Source: Corynebacterium lizhenjunii
GTDB lineage: Bacteria > Actinomycetota > Actinomycetes > Mycobacteriales > Mycobacteriaceae
Length of the DNA: 64,000 bases
Assembly (NCBI RefSeq): GCF_011038655.2
Contig: NZ_CP064954.1
Span: 2,356,001-2,420,000, forward strand
Direction of reading: 5' to 3'
The position numbers were made by a program, and so were the translations under genes. Under the pieces are notes generated by a model that had not been told where the DNA came from, searched no databases, and saw only the letters and a program-made list of their open reading frames with translations. Of the stretch, positions 25,805 to 34,125 are shown piece after piece. Every line of letters starts with the position of its first letter. The stretch's first letter is position 1.

Positions 25805-27322
25805 GTGGGCGCAGGGACGGGCACGCGGCGGGGCCGGACCATGGGCCGGGGTACAACGCGGGCACTAACAGCTGCGCGGGTGCTGCTGGCACTGTGGGCG
25901 GCGGCGCTGGTTCTGGCGGTGTGCTGGCCATTCCTGGCCCCCGGGGAGTTTTTATGGCGTGACATGGTGGTGCTGCACCACATGGAGTTCACCCCCGCTA
26001 ACTTTGGGGGCGGGGATCTGCCCGCCCGGGCCACGCCCCAAGACGGCGCCTTAGCGCTGATATCCCTGGCCATGCCCGCTACCTGGGCTTTCCGCGCCAT
26101 CATGGTGGTTGCGGCGACGGGTGCCGCGGTGGGTGCGTGGTGGCTGTCCACCACCAGCCCGGCGGTGGCCATGGCGTTTGCAGTGTGCAATCCCTTCGTG
26201 GTCGAGCGCCTGCTGCAAGGACAATGGTCGCTGGCCGTAGCCGCGTGGCTGCTGCCGCTTATCTGCGCCGCTGGGCGTCAGGGCCAGCCGTGGGTGATGT
26301 GGGCGGCGCTATGGTTGGCCTCGCTGACTCCCAGCGGGGCCTTGTTGGCGCTGGGGGTGGCGCTGCTGTGTGGGCGGGGGCATCGGTGGGCTACGGCGGG
26401 TATCGGCATGCTGTGTTGCTTGCCGTGGTTGTGGCCGTCGCTGCTGGCTGGCGGGGAGATTGCCAGTGACCCGCACGCTGCGGTGGCGGCCTTTGCCCCG
26501 CGCGCAGAGGCCGGGGTGGGCACACTCGGGGCGCTGGTCAGCCTGGGCGGGTTGTGGAATGCCGCGGCCATACCGGCCTCCCGCCAGGCGGGGTTCGCGC
26601 TTTTTGGTCTAGTAGTGGCGGTGTGCGTGGTGCGTGGCGCGCGCGCCTGGGACTGGCGGCTGGCAACGCTGGCGGCACTGGGCCTGGGCGGGGCACTGGC
26701 GGCGTGGCTGGCCCAGGACCAACTGGCTGCCCTGTTGGCGGCCTACCCACCTGCGGGTTTGCTGCGCGATAGCCACAAGCTGGTGGCCCTGGCCATCCCC
26801 GCCTATGTGGTGGCCCTGGGTGCCCTGCGCGGGCGCTGGCTGTGGGTCGCGCTGCTGGCGGTTGCGCTACAGCTTCCCGATGCCCCCTCCTCCCTCACCG
26901 TCCTTTCCCCCCGCGACACCGGCGTGGATAACCGGCTGGTAGCCCAATTGGACGGACATACGGCGTACTTCCCTGACCGGCCAACGCTGGTAGAGGTGGA
27001 CTCCGGCGGGGTGGCGGTGGACCCCTACTCCAAGGCCACCGCGCAGCTGACTTCTGGCCAGCTGCACGTGGATGGGACCATAGTGGACTTGCCCACCCCG
27101 CGCTACCAGGCCGCGGCGGACGCCTGGGCCCGCGGCGATCTAGACGCACTAGAACAACTGGGCATTGGCGCCGTGGTGATCGATGGCCAGATTGTAGCCC
27201 GCACTGGCGCCCCCGCACCCGCGGTGCCTTGGGCATTGTGCCTGCTGTGGTTGCTGCTGCCACTTCTGGCACTGCCCGCGCTGCTGCCCGCAGCGCGCGG
27301 TGGTTCCGGGGCTAAGCGGTGA
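25805..27322 (+). CDS. polytopic membrane protein, short AftD-like GT-C paralogue
   Basis: A 505-residue protein with about 11 to 12 hydrophobic helices. Two segments resemble AftD encoded 5 kb upstream: LLRDSHKLVALAIPAYVVAL against AftD MRNVHKFDPLVRLPLALG, and LEQLGIGAVVIDG against AftD LERMGIGAVLIKDG. It therefore looks like the transmembrane half of an AftD-type protein without the long sugar-binding C-terminus. The start GTG abuts the upstream stop; ATG at 25841 (MGRGTTRAL) is an alternative. It corresponds by position to the mycobacterial Rv0226c gene as I recall. Activity and substrate are unknown. Confidence 0.8.
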   Translation: MGAGTGTRRGRTMGRGTTRALTAARVLLALWAAALVLAVCWPFLAPGEFLWRDMVVLHHMEFTPANFGGGDLPARATPQDGALALISLAMPATWAFRAIMVVAATGAAVGAWWLSTTSPAVAMAFAVCNPFVVERLLQGQWSLAVAAWLLPLICAAGRQGQPWVMWAALWLASLTPSGALLALGVALLCGRGHRWATAGIGMLCCLPWLWPSLLAGGEIASDPHAAVAAFAPRAEAGVGTLGALVSLGGLWNAAAIPASRQAGFALFGLVVAVCVVRGARAWDWRLATLAALGLGGALAAWLAQDQLAALLAAYPPAGLLRDSHKLVALAIPAYVVALGALRGRWLWVALLAVALQLPDAPSSLTVLSPRDTGVDNRLVAQLDGHTAYFPDRPTLVEVDSGGVAVDPYSKATAQLTSGQLHVDGTIVDLPTPRYQAAADAWARGDLDALEQLGIGAVVIDGQIVARTGAPAPAVPWALCLLWLLLPLLALPALLPAARGGSGAKR

Positions 27323-27421
27323 ACTACGTGATAGCGAAGTTTCCTGACGGACGCTTCCATTTCAGAATTTTCTATCCGTAGTGAAAATTTGACTTACCAC
27401 ACAATGAGCGTAAAGTGAGGC

Positions 27422-27451
27422 TCAAATTCACATAATTGTTGATGAATTTGA
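27422..27451 (+). promoter_or_regulatory. perfect inverted repeat in an AT-rich intergenic island
   Basis: TCAAATTCA at 27422-27430 and TGAATTTGA at 27443-27451 are perfect 9-base arms with 12 bases between. A TTGACT-N16-TAAAGT promoter-like pair lies just upstream (27388-27415). Together they look like a regulated promoter for the small gene at 27588. Confidence 0.5.
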
Positions 27452-27587
27452 CGCAAAGAAAAGGCCCGGCCGGAGCAACGCCAACCGCCGTACCCGACAA
27501 TCTCCAGAGGGCCTCACAAAGTACGACCACCCTAAACCCGACACCCGAACACCAAGGTCCCTCAACACAACCCTTAAGGAGGGAAAC

Positions 27588-27842
27588 ATGAAGAACAATA
27601 TGCCGAAGAACAATATGCCACAGTATCTCGCCACATTCGGGTTCATCGTCAGCGTCATTGCAATGGGCATCACATTTTTCACCACTGAGGAATCTAAGCT
27701 CGAAAACACAAATTGGCTTATAGTCATCGCTGCAGCATTACTGATTTGTATTATTAACGCCTGTTTCATATGGGCATTCGCCCGCATAATCCTCAACTTG
27801 AGGCAGCATTTTCCCAAAAAGGAAACCTCACCGGGGCGGTGA
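27588..27842 (+). CDS. small two-helix membrane protein, unrecognised
   Basis: An 84-residue protein with two hydrophobic helices (about residues 13-33 and 43-70) and a basic end. The ribosome site AAGGAGGGAAAC before ATG is strong. The N-terminus repeats KNNMP because a 15-base unit is duplicated. Its DNA and codon use are clearly more A+T rich than the flanking envelope genes, suggesting acquisition. It interrupts the otherwise conserved order of the arabinan/lipoglycan block. I do not recognise the family; a toxin-like or membrane-stress peptide are only possibilities. Confidence 0.65.
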   Translation: MKNNMPKNNMPQYLATFGFIVSVIAMGITFFTTEESKLENTNWLIVIAAALLICIINACFIWAFARIILNLRQHFPKKETSPGR

Positions 27843-27926
27843 ACTCGGATGGCGAGATTCAGAAATGCACCGAAGGCCTGAAAGACGCCATGTGTTCCTC
27901 AGCAGCAGGGGCACCACGGCCCAGAA

Positions 27927-29003
27927 CTAAACACCCGCGACCCGGCGCAGCAGCTGCTCCCAGCGCTGCCCTGTGGACTCCCAGCTAAACTGCGCGCTGA
28001 ACTGCTGGGCGGCCTGGCCCAGGCGGTGACGGAGGGGGGCATCGGCAAGCAACTGGGCGGTGGCGGCAACCAACTGGTCCTGGTCTGCCACCAGCAGCCC
28101 GGTGCGCCCGGGCAGCACGGAGTCGCGCAGGCCAAAGGTGTAGCCCACGGTCGGCACCCCGTGCTGGGCGGCCTCCATAACAGCCAGGCCCCAACCCTCC
28201 TTGCGCGAAGGCATCAGGTGCACATCCGCGCGCGCCAGCAACGCGTGCTTATAGTCCTCGGTCACCTGGCCGCGAAAGCGCACTCGGTCCGCAATGCCAT
28301 GGCTGCGAGCGTACTGGCGCAACTGTGCTTCCCACCAGCCAGAACCAATCACATCCAGCACGGAACCGGGAATTTGCGCCACGGTGTCAATCGCGTGCTC
28401 AATCTGCTTGTGCGGCACCAGACGCGAGAGCGTGACCAGGTGGATATCAGCCTCGCGCTCCAGACGCGGGACGTGAGCCGGGATGGGGTCCAGGCCGTTT
28501 TCTATAATCTCCACGCCCCGCACGCCCAGCTCGCCCAAATCCTGAGCGCTGCCGTGCGAGACCGTCACGGTTGGGGCGTTGCGGTAAACACGCGGGGAAA
28601 CCTGCGACTCCAGCCACCACCCCAACCTGGCGAGCACCGGGCCCGCCACGGGCCACTGGGAGCGGTGACAATGGTGCGTGAGCAGCACCACCGGGGCGCG
28701 GGTAGCCCAGCGCGCAAAAAACGGGATGCCGTTTTGGGTATCAACCACCACGTCCACCCGCCCAAAACGGCGGGTGAACAGGGCAGCCAGTGCCCGTGGG
28801 TATACGGTATATTTTCCGCCGGCGCGCTGGTAGGTTACCCCGTTACGGGTTTCGCGCCGCGCGCCGTTCATGTGCCCGGCGGTGCGGTAAATGACCTGGT
28901 GGCCGCGCGCAGCCAGGTACTCCCCTACGCGCTCCAGGTAGCGTTCGGAGCCACCGCCTTGAGGATGGGTGGTATCGCGCCAGCACAGTAGAAGAATTTT
29001 CAT
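27927..29003 (-). CDS. glycosyltransferase family 4
   Basis: A 358-residue GT-B protein. The N-terminal Gly-rich loop is HPQGGGSERYLERVGEYLA (residues 13-31), and the C-terminal donor site has PSRKEGWGLAVMEAAQHG with the conserved EX7E motif (about residues 265-285). The family transfers sugars from nucleotide donors, often onto polyprenyl or phosphatidylinositol acceptors. Its position after the DUF3068/GT-C pair and divergent from a methyltransferase fits the mycobacterial Rv0225-Rv0224c arrangement, so a role in lipoglycan or arabinogalactan synthesis is plausible. The acceptor is unknown. Confidence 0.87.
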   Translation of the reverse strand: MKILLLCWRDTTHPQGGGSERYLERVGEYLAARGHQVIYRTAGHMNGARRETRNGVTYQRAGGKYTVYPRALAALFTRRFGRVDVVVDTQNGIPFFARWATRAPVVLLTHHCHRSQWPVAGPVLARLGWWLESQVSPRVYRNAPTVTVSHGSAQDLGELGVRGVEIIENGLDPIPAHVPRLEREADIHLVTLSRLVPHKQIEHAIDTVAQIPGSVLDVIGSGWWEAQLRQYARSHGIADRVRFRGQVTEDYKHALLARADVHLMPSRKEGWGLAVMEAAQHGVPTVGYTFGLRDSVLPGRTGLLVADQDQLVAATAQLLADAPLRHRLGQAAQQFSAQFSWESTGQRWEQLLRRVAGV

Positions 29004-29013
29004 GTCGAGCTAC

Positions 29014-29019
29014 TAGCCT
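29014..29019 (+). promoter_or_regulatory. -10 hexamer TAGCCT for leaderless methyltransferase gene
   Basis: TAGCCT ends eight bases before the ATG at 29028, and no ribosome site is present. Confidence 0.45.
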
Positions 29020-29027
29020 AGTGGTCT

Positions 29028-29768
29028 ATGAAACACACCCGCGCCATGGCCACCTTGGCCCGCTCCTGGCGGCTGCTGCGTTCCTTCCGCTTTGAGCAGA
29101 CCCGCCCCGAGATCTTCTATGGTGGCTTGGCCCGCGATACCGCCCAGCTTGCCGATGCCCTCTTACGCGACCACGGCTTATCCTTACCGGGTTCCTTGGT
29201 GCTCGATGTCGGCGGCGGTCCGGGGTACTTTGCCCAGGCCTTTGCGCAGCGTGGGGCGCGCTACGTGGGCTTGGAACCTGATGCCGGGGAGATGGCTGCT
29301 GCCGGAATTGAGCTGGCTGGTGCCGTGCGCGGCGACGGCACGCGCCTGCCCTTTGCCGATTCCACCTTTGATTTCACCTACTCCTCCAACGTGGTTGAGC
29401 ACATTGCCCGCCCGTGGGATATGGCAGCGGAGATGCTGCGGGTAACTAAGCCCGGTGGATTGGTGCTCATCAGCTACACGGTGTGGTTGGGGCCCTTCGG
29501 GGGCCATGAGACCGGGCTGTGGCAACACTACATTGGCGGGGAATTTGCCCGGGACCGCTACACGCGCACCCATGGCCACCCGCCCAAGAATGTCTTTGGC
29601 CAATCATTATTTGCGGTCTCTGCCAGTGAGGGCCTGCACTGGGCCCGGACCCACTGCGCTAGCCTGTGTTTCCCGCGCTACCACCCCCGCTGGGCGTGGT
29701 GGGTGGTGCGCGTGCCGATACTGCGAGAATTTTTGACCTCTAACCTGGTCATTGTTGCGCGCGCTTAG
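29028..29768 (+). CDS. class I SAM-dependent methyltransferase
   Basis: A 246-residue protein. Motif I for S-adenosylmethionine is LVLDVGGGPGYFAQAFA (about residues 57-73), motif II LEPDAGEM follows, and RLPFADSTFDFTYSSNVVEHI (about 103-123) is the methyltransferase-11 post-I region. It is divergent from the GT4 gene and shares its intergenic promoter region. By position it matches a mycobacterial gene (Rv0224c, from memory) of unknown substrate, possibly a glycan or lipid. QLADAL near residue 42 is encoded by a copy of the dispersed 10-mer. Confidence 0.87.
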   Translation: MKHTRAMATLARSWRLLRSFRFEQTRPEIFYGGLARDTAQLADALLRDHGLSLPGSLVLDVGGGPGYFAQAFAQRGARYVGLEPDAGEMAAAGIELAGAVRGDGTRLPFADSTFDFTYSSNVVEHIARPWDMAAEMLRVTKPGGLVLISYTVWLGPFGGHETGLWQHYIGGEFARDRYTRTHGHPPKNVFGQSLFAVSASEGLHWARTHCASLCFPRYHPRWAWWVVRVPILREFLTSNLVIVARA

Positions 29769-30486
29769 GATGGGTGGGGACTTTAATTCAACGGTTGGAG
29801 ACGGCACGCTCCAGCGTTAAGACAACAAGGCCTGAGGTCTGCACCTCTTCGCCGGTGGGAGATAAAGGATGAACGAGAACGTTAGAGATAAATGGCCAGT
29901 CGCGATATCGTACCTGTTCAGCCATCTCGGATACTTTGCTATTACTCCACTTTTGCCCCTCGTCCTCAGCGGCGATTTAGGTGGAGCGCCATGGTCAGTG
30001 AGTCTACTACTCGGCTTGTTCGTAGCTGCGGTCCGAAGCTCAAGCATGTTCCTGACAAATGTCTTGGCCCGTCTCCCTCCCCGTTTGAGCGTGGTAGCCG
30101 CGTTTCTACTTACTGCCATCGGCTTTGGGGTAGTTGGCCTAGCCAGCTCTTTTGTTCTCGTTGGCGGCTGGATACTCCTTGGCGCGGTTGGTATTAGCAT
30201 CAACGGATTCCTCACGAGGCTTACGATTGCCAACAATATCCAGGACCCAAGCATGCGTCTAGCCTTGTTCGCCCGTATCAATCTTTGTGTGAATGTCGCC
30301 GCAGTTCTGGGCCCGTTCTTCGGCACAATGCTTTACGAGTCCACCGCGTACACTGTGGTCTTTTGCACCTGCTCTATGCTCAATGCAGTAGCTGCGATAT
30401 TTGCCTGGTTACTCTACCCCGAGTGGTTCTCCAACCGAGTTGAGGCGTCCTGGGGGTGTGAGAGTGCACGAGCTAAATAGGAGATA

Positions 30487-30819
30487 ATGGGGCCCATGGG
30501 CACTATGAGGTTTGATCAAGAGACCAAGGACCGTGCGCTGCGCTTGTACTACGAGGCGGTTGCCGAGGAGGGCGCGACGAAGATTGGGGCGCGCCGCAAG
30601 ATCGGTGGGATGCTGGATATCAACCCGGCGACACTGAATAACTGGATCCTGAAAGCCGAGAAGGAAGCAGCGGCTTCCTCGCTTGCTGCCGAGCAGGACA
30701 AGGACGCCGAGATTGCCCGGTTGCGCAAGGAAGTCAAGCAGCTGACAGAGGCCAACGAGATCTTGAGGTTGGCCTCGGCTTTTTTCGCCCAGGCGGAGCT
30801 CGACCGCAAACAAAAATAG
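30487..30819 (+). CDS. IS3-family transposase OrfA (helix-turn-helix)
   Basis: A 110-residue protein with a helix-turn-helix DNA-binding domain (about residues 8-60, including ATKIGARRKIGGML) and a Leu-zipper-like helix (residues 70-105, heptads with EIARLRKEVKQL). It ends at TAG inside an A-rich tract (CAAACAAAAATAG), where a -1 frameshift can produce the OrfAB transposase. Alternative ATG codons at 30496 and 30505 exist. Confidence 0.88.
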   Translation: MGPMGTMRFDQETKDRALRLYYEAVAEEGATKIGARRKIGGMLDINPATLNNWILKAEKEAAASSLAAEQDKDAEIARLRKEVKQLTEANEILRLASAFFAQAELDRKQK

Positions 30820-30821
30820 TC

Positions 30822-31760
30822 GTGGAGTTTCTCCATGCTCACCGGCACCTTTATTCCATCGAGCGGATGTGCCAGGTCCTCAACGAGCATCAGTACCAGA
30901 TTTCTCCTGCTACCTATTACCGGTATCAGGCACGAAATTTCGGTCCTACCGATGCCGAGCTTGACGAAGCATACGAGGCAAACCGGCTCTACGACCTGTG
31001 GGTTGCTAATCGGCGGGTCTACGGGCGTCGCAAGCTGTGGAAGGCAGCCAAGCGGGCTGGATGGGACATTGGTCGGGAGAAAGTCAATCGCTTGATGACC
31101 CTGTTGGGCATTAGTGGTGTGCTGCGGCGTAAATCCACGCGCACGACAGTGGCCAACCCGAACAATCCCCGGTTTGCCGATCACTGCAAACGAGCCTGGG
31201 AAAGCGTAGAACGCCCGGATCAGTGGTGGGTGGCAGATTTTACCTATGTCTACACCAAGCAGGGCTTTTGCTACGTTGCGTTTGTCACCGACGTGTATTC
31301 GCGCAGGATACTGGGCTATAGCGTTGCCGAGTCAAAGACCACTGAGTTTATCCTCAGCGCGCTGCGCCAAGCTATTAGCCTTCGCAGCCGCGAAGACCCA
31401 AACTTTAGCCCGGTAGGAGTCATCCATCATTCGGATGCAGGCTCGCAGTACACCAGTGCCGAGCTGCGCGGGCTCATAGCCCGGGAAGGAATGACTGGTT
31501 CTATCGGAACTGTCGGCGATGCCTACGACAACGGGCTTATGGAGTCCACCATTGGCCTGTATAAGAGTGAGGAGATTGATTTCGAAGGCCGTAAGTGGAG
31601 CAACTGGCAGGAAGTCGAAGCAGCCACCGCGAGCTGGGTGAGTTGGTACAACACCGACCGACTACACGGATCCATTGACTACATTCCACCAAAGGAACAC
31701 GAAATGTGGTACCGTCTCACCAATCCCAACAGGGAGCAATCAGAAGCCCAAGCGGCTTAA
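30822..31760 (+). CDS. IS3-family transposase OrfB (DDE integrase core)
   Basis: A 312-residue region in the -1 frame relative to OrfA. It has an HTH_21-like start (residues 1-60) and an rve core with the DDE triad: Asp in WVADFTYVYT (about residue 135), Asp in HHSDAGSQYTS (about 204) and Glu in NGLMESTIGLYK (about 240). The frame is intact, so the element may still be active if programmed frameshifting occurs. It probably has no independent start and is made as an OrfAB fusion. Confidence 0.9.
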   Translation: MEFLHAHRHLYSIERMCQVLNEHQYQISPATYYRYQARNFGPTDAELDEAYEANRLYDLWVANRRVYGRRKLWKAAKRAGWDIGREKVNRLMTLLGISGVLRRKSTRTTVANPNNPRFADHCKRAWESVERPDQWWVADFTYVYTKQGFCYVAFVTDVYSRRILGYSVAESKTTEFILSALRQAISLRSREDPNFSPVGVIHHSDAGSQYTSAELRGLIAREGMTGSIGTVGDAYDNGLMESTIGLYKSEEIDFEGRKWSNWQEVEAATASWVSWYNTDRLHGSIDYIPPKEHEMWYRLTNPNREQSEAQAA

Positions 31761-32507
31761 ACACCCACTCTCACAATCCCGGGGCGAGTCAAGTTCACAC
31801 TGACGCAACCGAAAAGCGATCCTCCTGGGCAAAGGCTTTAGTCAATTCATTGAAACACAAAGAGGTTCGTTACTTTTTCCTCGTAAGCCTGGTTCTCTGG
31901 AGTGCATACGGCAGTATCTACACAGCGGTGCCGGTGTACCTCACACAACTTGCTACCAGCCCATCATTCATAGGATTGACGTTTTCTACAGCAGCACTGG
32001 TGGCCGTTGCTGCTCAGCCGGTTGCTTCACGGTTCGTGGAGAATCGCCTAAAGGCCGGTAGCTCTTGCAATGCACTGAACTTGCACTGCGTACCACTCAT
32101 CGCATTCGCGATGGCAATAATCGGGCTTTCGCAGTGGTACGTATACCTTATTTTTGCTGCGCTTCTTCTCTTCACCATCGCAGAAGTGGTGTTTGTCCCA
32201 GGGCTTGACACGGTAATCGGTGGACTCCCCACGGAACGCGTGACCTCTGTCAACCTGCGACAGATTTCAAGCGCTATCGGCGAGTCAACTGGTGCAGCAA
32301 TGGGATCTCTGTGCGTAAAGACGCTTGCGACCAACAATGCTAGCTTCATCTACTGGTTGACACTGTCCATAGGACTACTAGGCATGTTCGCTTTGGTTCG
32401 GTATAGGGGAAAATCCCTATAGCCAGGCGATTTCCTTGCGCCGAAGCCGTGGGAGTCTTCGCGGCACTGCCAAAACTGCTGGTATCTGCCCGCGCTGCTG
32501 GAGCTCC

Positions 32508-33983
32508 TTAGAAACTTGAGGATCCACCTGCCCCGGAGAAGCCAGAGCTAAATCCACTATTGACTGAGCTGCTGCTCGTGCTGGACTGAGCCGCTTCAAG
32601 ATTGGAATTGTGCCAGCTGTCGAGAGTCCAGAATGGGACGAATCCCATATATCCATAGCCTGCGCGATAGTCAGACTCGTAGAGGGTTGGCTGATGCAAT
32701 TCGTTGGTATCTTCCACCTCGCTCATCTGCTTTTTCTTTAGCACCGTTAATGCGGTGTGGTAGTCCTTGAGCAGCTGAGTGTAACGGTCCAAGAAATCTG
32801 GAGAATCCGGTTGCGCCACAAGCTTATCGGCTTCTGCGCGGGCGGCGGCGAGGCTGCGGTACAGCCCGGAGTCAGTATTGTCCACGCTGGCTTCTGCTTC
32901 CATAATGTCAGCGCGGAGATCGCTGACTTCGCGAGCTCGCACCTCAGGGTCACCGTGCTCTATGCGGAAAATCCTGTCAATGTTGTCCTCTGCATAAGAC
33001 AATTGCCGGGTGGTGTCAGCGGCCTCTTGGATACGGTCGGTCTCAGCCAGAATTTTCTTGGGGTCATCCGAGGCCGTCAGCCCTCCATAGGCGTCGACCT
33101 GCTGGTGAAGGTTAAGAAACCTGTCTCGGACATCTTCCCATTCCGCGCGCATGGTCGCGTGTGCAAGGGGAGAAGTCAAAGAATTGGCACGGATGTCAAT
33201 GGCGTCAAGACGCTGCGCCAACTCTCCGTATTCGCGAGTAATGAAGGCCAAGTCCTCGCGTGCCTGGGCGAGTTTCTTCCTGCGGTTGCGGCGATAGAAG
33301 CCTGCTCCGGCAACGCCAGCGAACGCAGTACCACCAGTTCCTAGACCGGCAGCCGCCACGGTCCCGGTTCGAGAGTTTAACGCGTCCTGATACCGGGACT
33401 GCGCAAGTTCTTCGGTATTCGTGGCCGCAACTGCGCCCGCGAAGAGGCCAGCGGGGATGTTGTTGTCTTTGACCCCGGGTTTGATGGCATCAATTGCGGT
33501 TTCCAAGTGGTGGCCTTTATGCAGCGACAACAGTGCAGCAACATCTTCACCGGCAAAGACGAACGCTTGGCGTGGGTCCAGGCCAACACCAACGAATAGT
33601 GTGCCTTCGGCAAATGACTCATCCCCGACGAGTTGCGGGTGATTGTCGCGCAAGTATTCCTCAACCGAGTCATTGACATTATCGTGATTGTGCGCAAAGA
33701 CCAGGTAGTGCAGCTGCTGTACTACCTCGGGAGCCTTGATTCTTTCCGCGTCGCGTTGCAGCCGGGCTTCATCCTCAGCACTGAGTACATTATCCGGATC
33801 ATGGACCTCCACATGGTTGATTCCTTGCTGGATGGGCGTGGAAACACTAAATTCACTGCGCTGGGGCACCTCCGTTGCCGAATAGGCGACGGCCCCCGCG
33901 CCCACGCCACTTAAAAGTCCGACCGCGACGGCGGAGCCTAGGATTGTCATAACTTTTGTTTGGAAGTCCGGGGCGTAGGTCAT
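32508..33983 (-). CDS. TPM/DUF5129-like membrane protein with Gly/Ser C-terminus
   Basis: A 491-residue protein. It has an N-terminal hydrophobic segment (about residues 12-35), a TPM-like extracytoplasmic domain (about residues 60-200, with LSAEDEARLQRDAERI and LFVGVGLDPRQAFVFAG), a second transmembrane segment (about 208-228), then a long helical, probably coiled-coil region (230-430), and a tail SSGFSGAGGSSSF. The tail is typical of TPM-fold proteins. I believe it matches the corynebacterial DUF5129 family; function is unknown. It has a lower G+C content and lies beside the IS-disrupted transporter, so it belongs to an accessory block. Confidence 0.75.
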   Translation of the reverse strand: MTYAPDFQTKVMTILGSAVAVGLLSGVGAGAVAYSATEVPQRSEFSVSTPIQQGINHVEVHDPDNVLSAEDEARLQRDAERIKAPEVVQQLHYLVFAHNHDNVNDSVEEYLRDNHPQLVGDESFAEGTLFVGVGLDPRQAFVFAGEDVAALLSLHKGHHLETAIDAIKPGVKDNNIPAGLFAGAVAATNTEELAQSRYQDALNSRTGTVAAAGLGTGGTAFAGVAGAGFYRRNRRKKLAQAREDLAFITREYGELAQRLDAIDIRANSLTSPLAHATMRAEWEDVRDRFLNLHQQVDAYGGLTASDDPKKILAETDRIQEAADTTRQLSYAEDNIDRIFRIEHGDPEVRAREVSDLRADIMEAEASVDNTDSGLYRSLAAARAEADKLVAQPDSPDFLDRYTQLLKDYHTALTVLKKKQMSEVEDTNELHQPTLYESDYRAGYGYMGFVPFWTLDSWHNSNLEAAQSSTSSSSVNSGFSSGFSGAGGSSSF

Positions 33984-34009
33984 AGAGAGAGTCTAACCCG
34001 AGCAGGCTA

Positions 34010-34125
34010 AACGCACCACGAATCGCGCTAGAAGCACGAGGTAACGCACCACGAATTGCGCTAGGAGCGCGGGGTCCTGGGCACTCGGGGGATCTAGGCG
34101 CTCGAGGATCTAGGCGCTCGGGGAT
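34010..34125 (+). repeat. two short tandem repeats after the ABC transporter operon
   Basis: A 33-base unit AACGCACCACGAATxGCGCT occurs at 34010 and 34043. It is followed by a 16-17 base unit GCxCTCGGGGGATCTAG repeated three times (34081-34125). The second repeat runs into the last codons of the ABC gene and encodes its SPSA end. Confidence 0.85.

Larger units (their letters stand above)
30448..31782 (+). mobile_element. IS3-family insertion sequence
   Basis: A 1.33-kb element with two overlapping-frame transposase genes. Imperfect terminal inverted repeats are visible as GGGGGTGTGAGAGTG near 30452-30466 and CACTCTCACAATCCC near 31766-31780. The sequence GGCG occurs at 30444-30447 and again at 31783-31786, consistent with a 4-base target duplication; the exact ends could shift by one to three bases. 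The G+C content and intact frames suggest a recent insertion. Confidence 0.85.
29869..32422 (+). pseudogene. MFS transporter gene split by an IS3-family element
   Basis: The 5' part (29869-30447, 193 codons) encodes six transmembrane helices of a major facilitator protein; the 3' part (31787-32422) encodes the other six. If 30448-31786 is removed, codon GCG (30445-30447) joins AGT (31787) in frame and gives one protein of about 404 residues reading RVEA-SQVHTDATEK across the scar, the normal MFS length. The frames called downstream of the insertion start inside the transposase and are artefacts. Codon use is less G+C rich than the envelope genes nearby. The substrate is unknown; drug or sugar efflux is typical. 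The gene is presumably inactive, unless the halves assemble as separate chains. Confidence 0.9.
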
